A stretch of DNA of 64,000 nt from Lucifuga dentata (taxonomy: Eukaryota; Chordata; Actinopteri; Ophidiiformes; Bythitidae), in NCBI GenBank assembly GCA_014773175.1, contig VXCM01002113.1, positions 176,649-240,648 of the forward strand. Reading direction: 5' to 3'. Shown in pieces: positions 63,938 through 64,000 of the stretch; position 1 is the first letter of the stretch; each line of letters opens with the position of its first letter. The notes under the pieces were generated by a model. It was not told the origin of the DNA, ran no database searches, and saw only the letters and a program-made list of their open reading frames with translations. The position numbers and the translations under genes were made by a program.

Positions 63938-64000
63938 TTCTTCTTTTCCTTTCAGCTTTCCCTTCAGGGGTCACCACAGCAAATCATCTGCCTCCATCTA
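63937..64000 (+). repeat. Teleost dispersed repeat, cut by window edge
   Basis: CTTTCCCTTCAGGGGTCACC then ACAGCAAATCATCTGCCTCC is a sequence common in teleost repeats. It adjoins the end of the last family A copy. Confidence 0.5.

Overview
The window is vertebrate, almost certainly teleost fish, nuclear DNA. It holds multi-exon genes with canonical GT-AG introns, no operons, and many fish-type dispersed repeats, microsatellites and homopolymer runs. Two protein-coding genes are resolved exon by exon. Both lie on the minus strand, tail-to-head. Exon phases were followed through every junction and stay in frame in both genes.

Layout. 1-35,507: map7d1, a MAP7-family (ensconsin-like) microtubule-associated protein that links microtubules to kinesin-1. 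There are 16 coding exons, from a start codon at 35,507 to an exon ending at 1,016; the last C-terminal exon(s) lie beyond the left edge. Intron 1 (21,182-35,449) is about 14 kb. 35,508-47,045: intergenic, with a map7d1 promoter candidate, dispersed repeats, and an unassigned plus-strand TATA-box/splice-donor signature near 38,650. 47,046-63,335: map3k6 (ASK2, apoptosis signal-regulating kinase family). There are 26 coding exons, from the central regulatory domain through the complete kinase domain, the C-terminal coiled coil, the SAM-like domain and the stop codon. The N-terminal exons (thioredoxin-binding region) lie beyond the right edge.

How the genes relate. They are not a known pathway pair. 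Their side-by-side arrangement matches the human MAP7-MAP3K5 pair on 6q and the nearby MAP7D2/MAP3K15 genes on Xp, so it looks like an old duplicated gene pair kept together here. Paralog calls rest on diagnostic residues, e.g. [10 protein letters not shown] in the kinase and [19 protein letters not shown] in the MAP7 protein.

Notable extras: a 21-nt in-frame microexon inside the map7d1 microtubule-binding coiled coil; at least seven substantial copies plus one fragment of a MITE-like element with long near-palindromic ends; and three places where a single N sits between exact 65-67 nt direct repeats. Those look like unmerged contig overlaps, and one of them falsely inserts 22 codons into a map3k6 exon.
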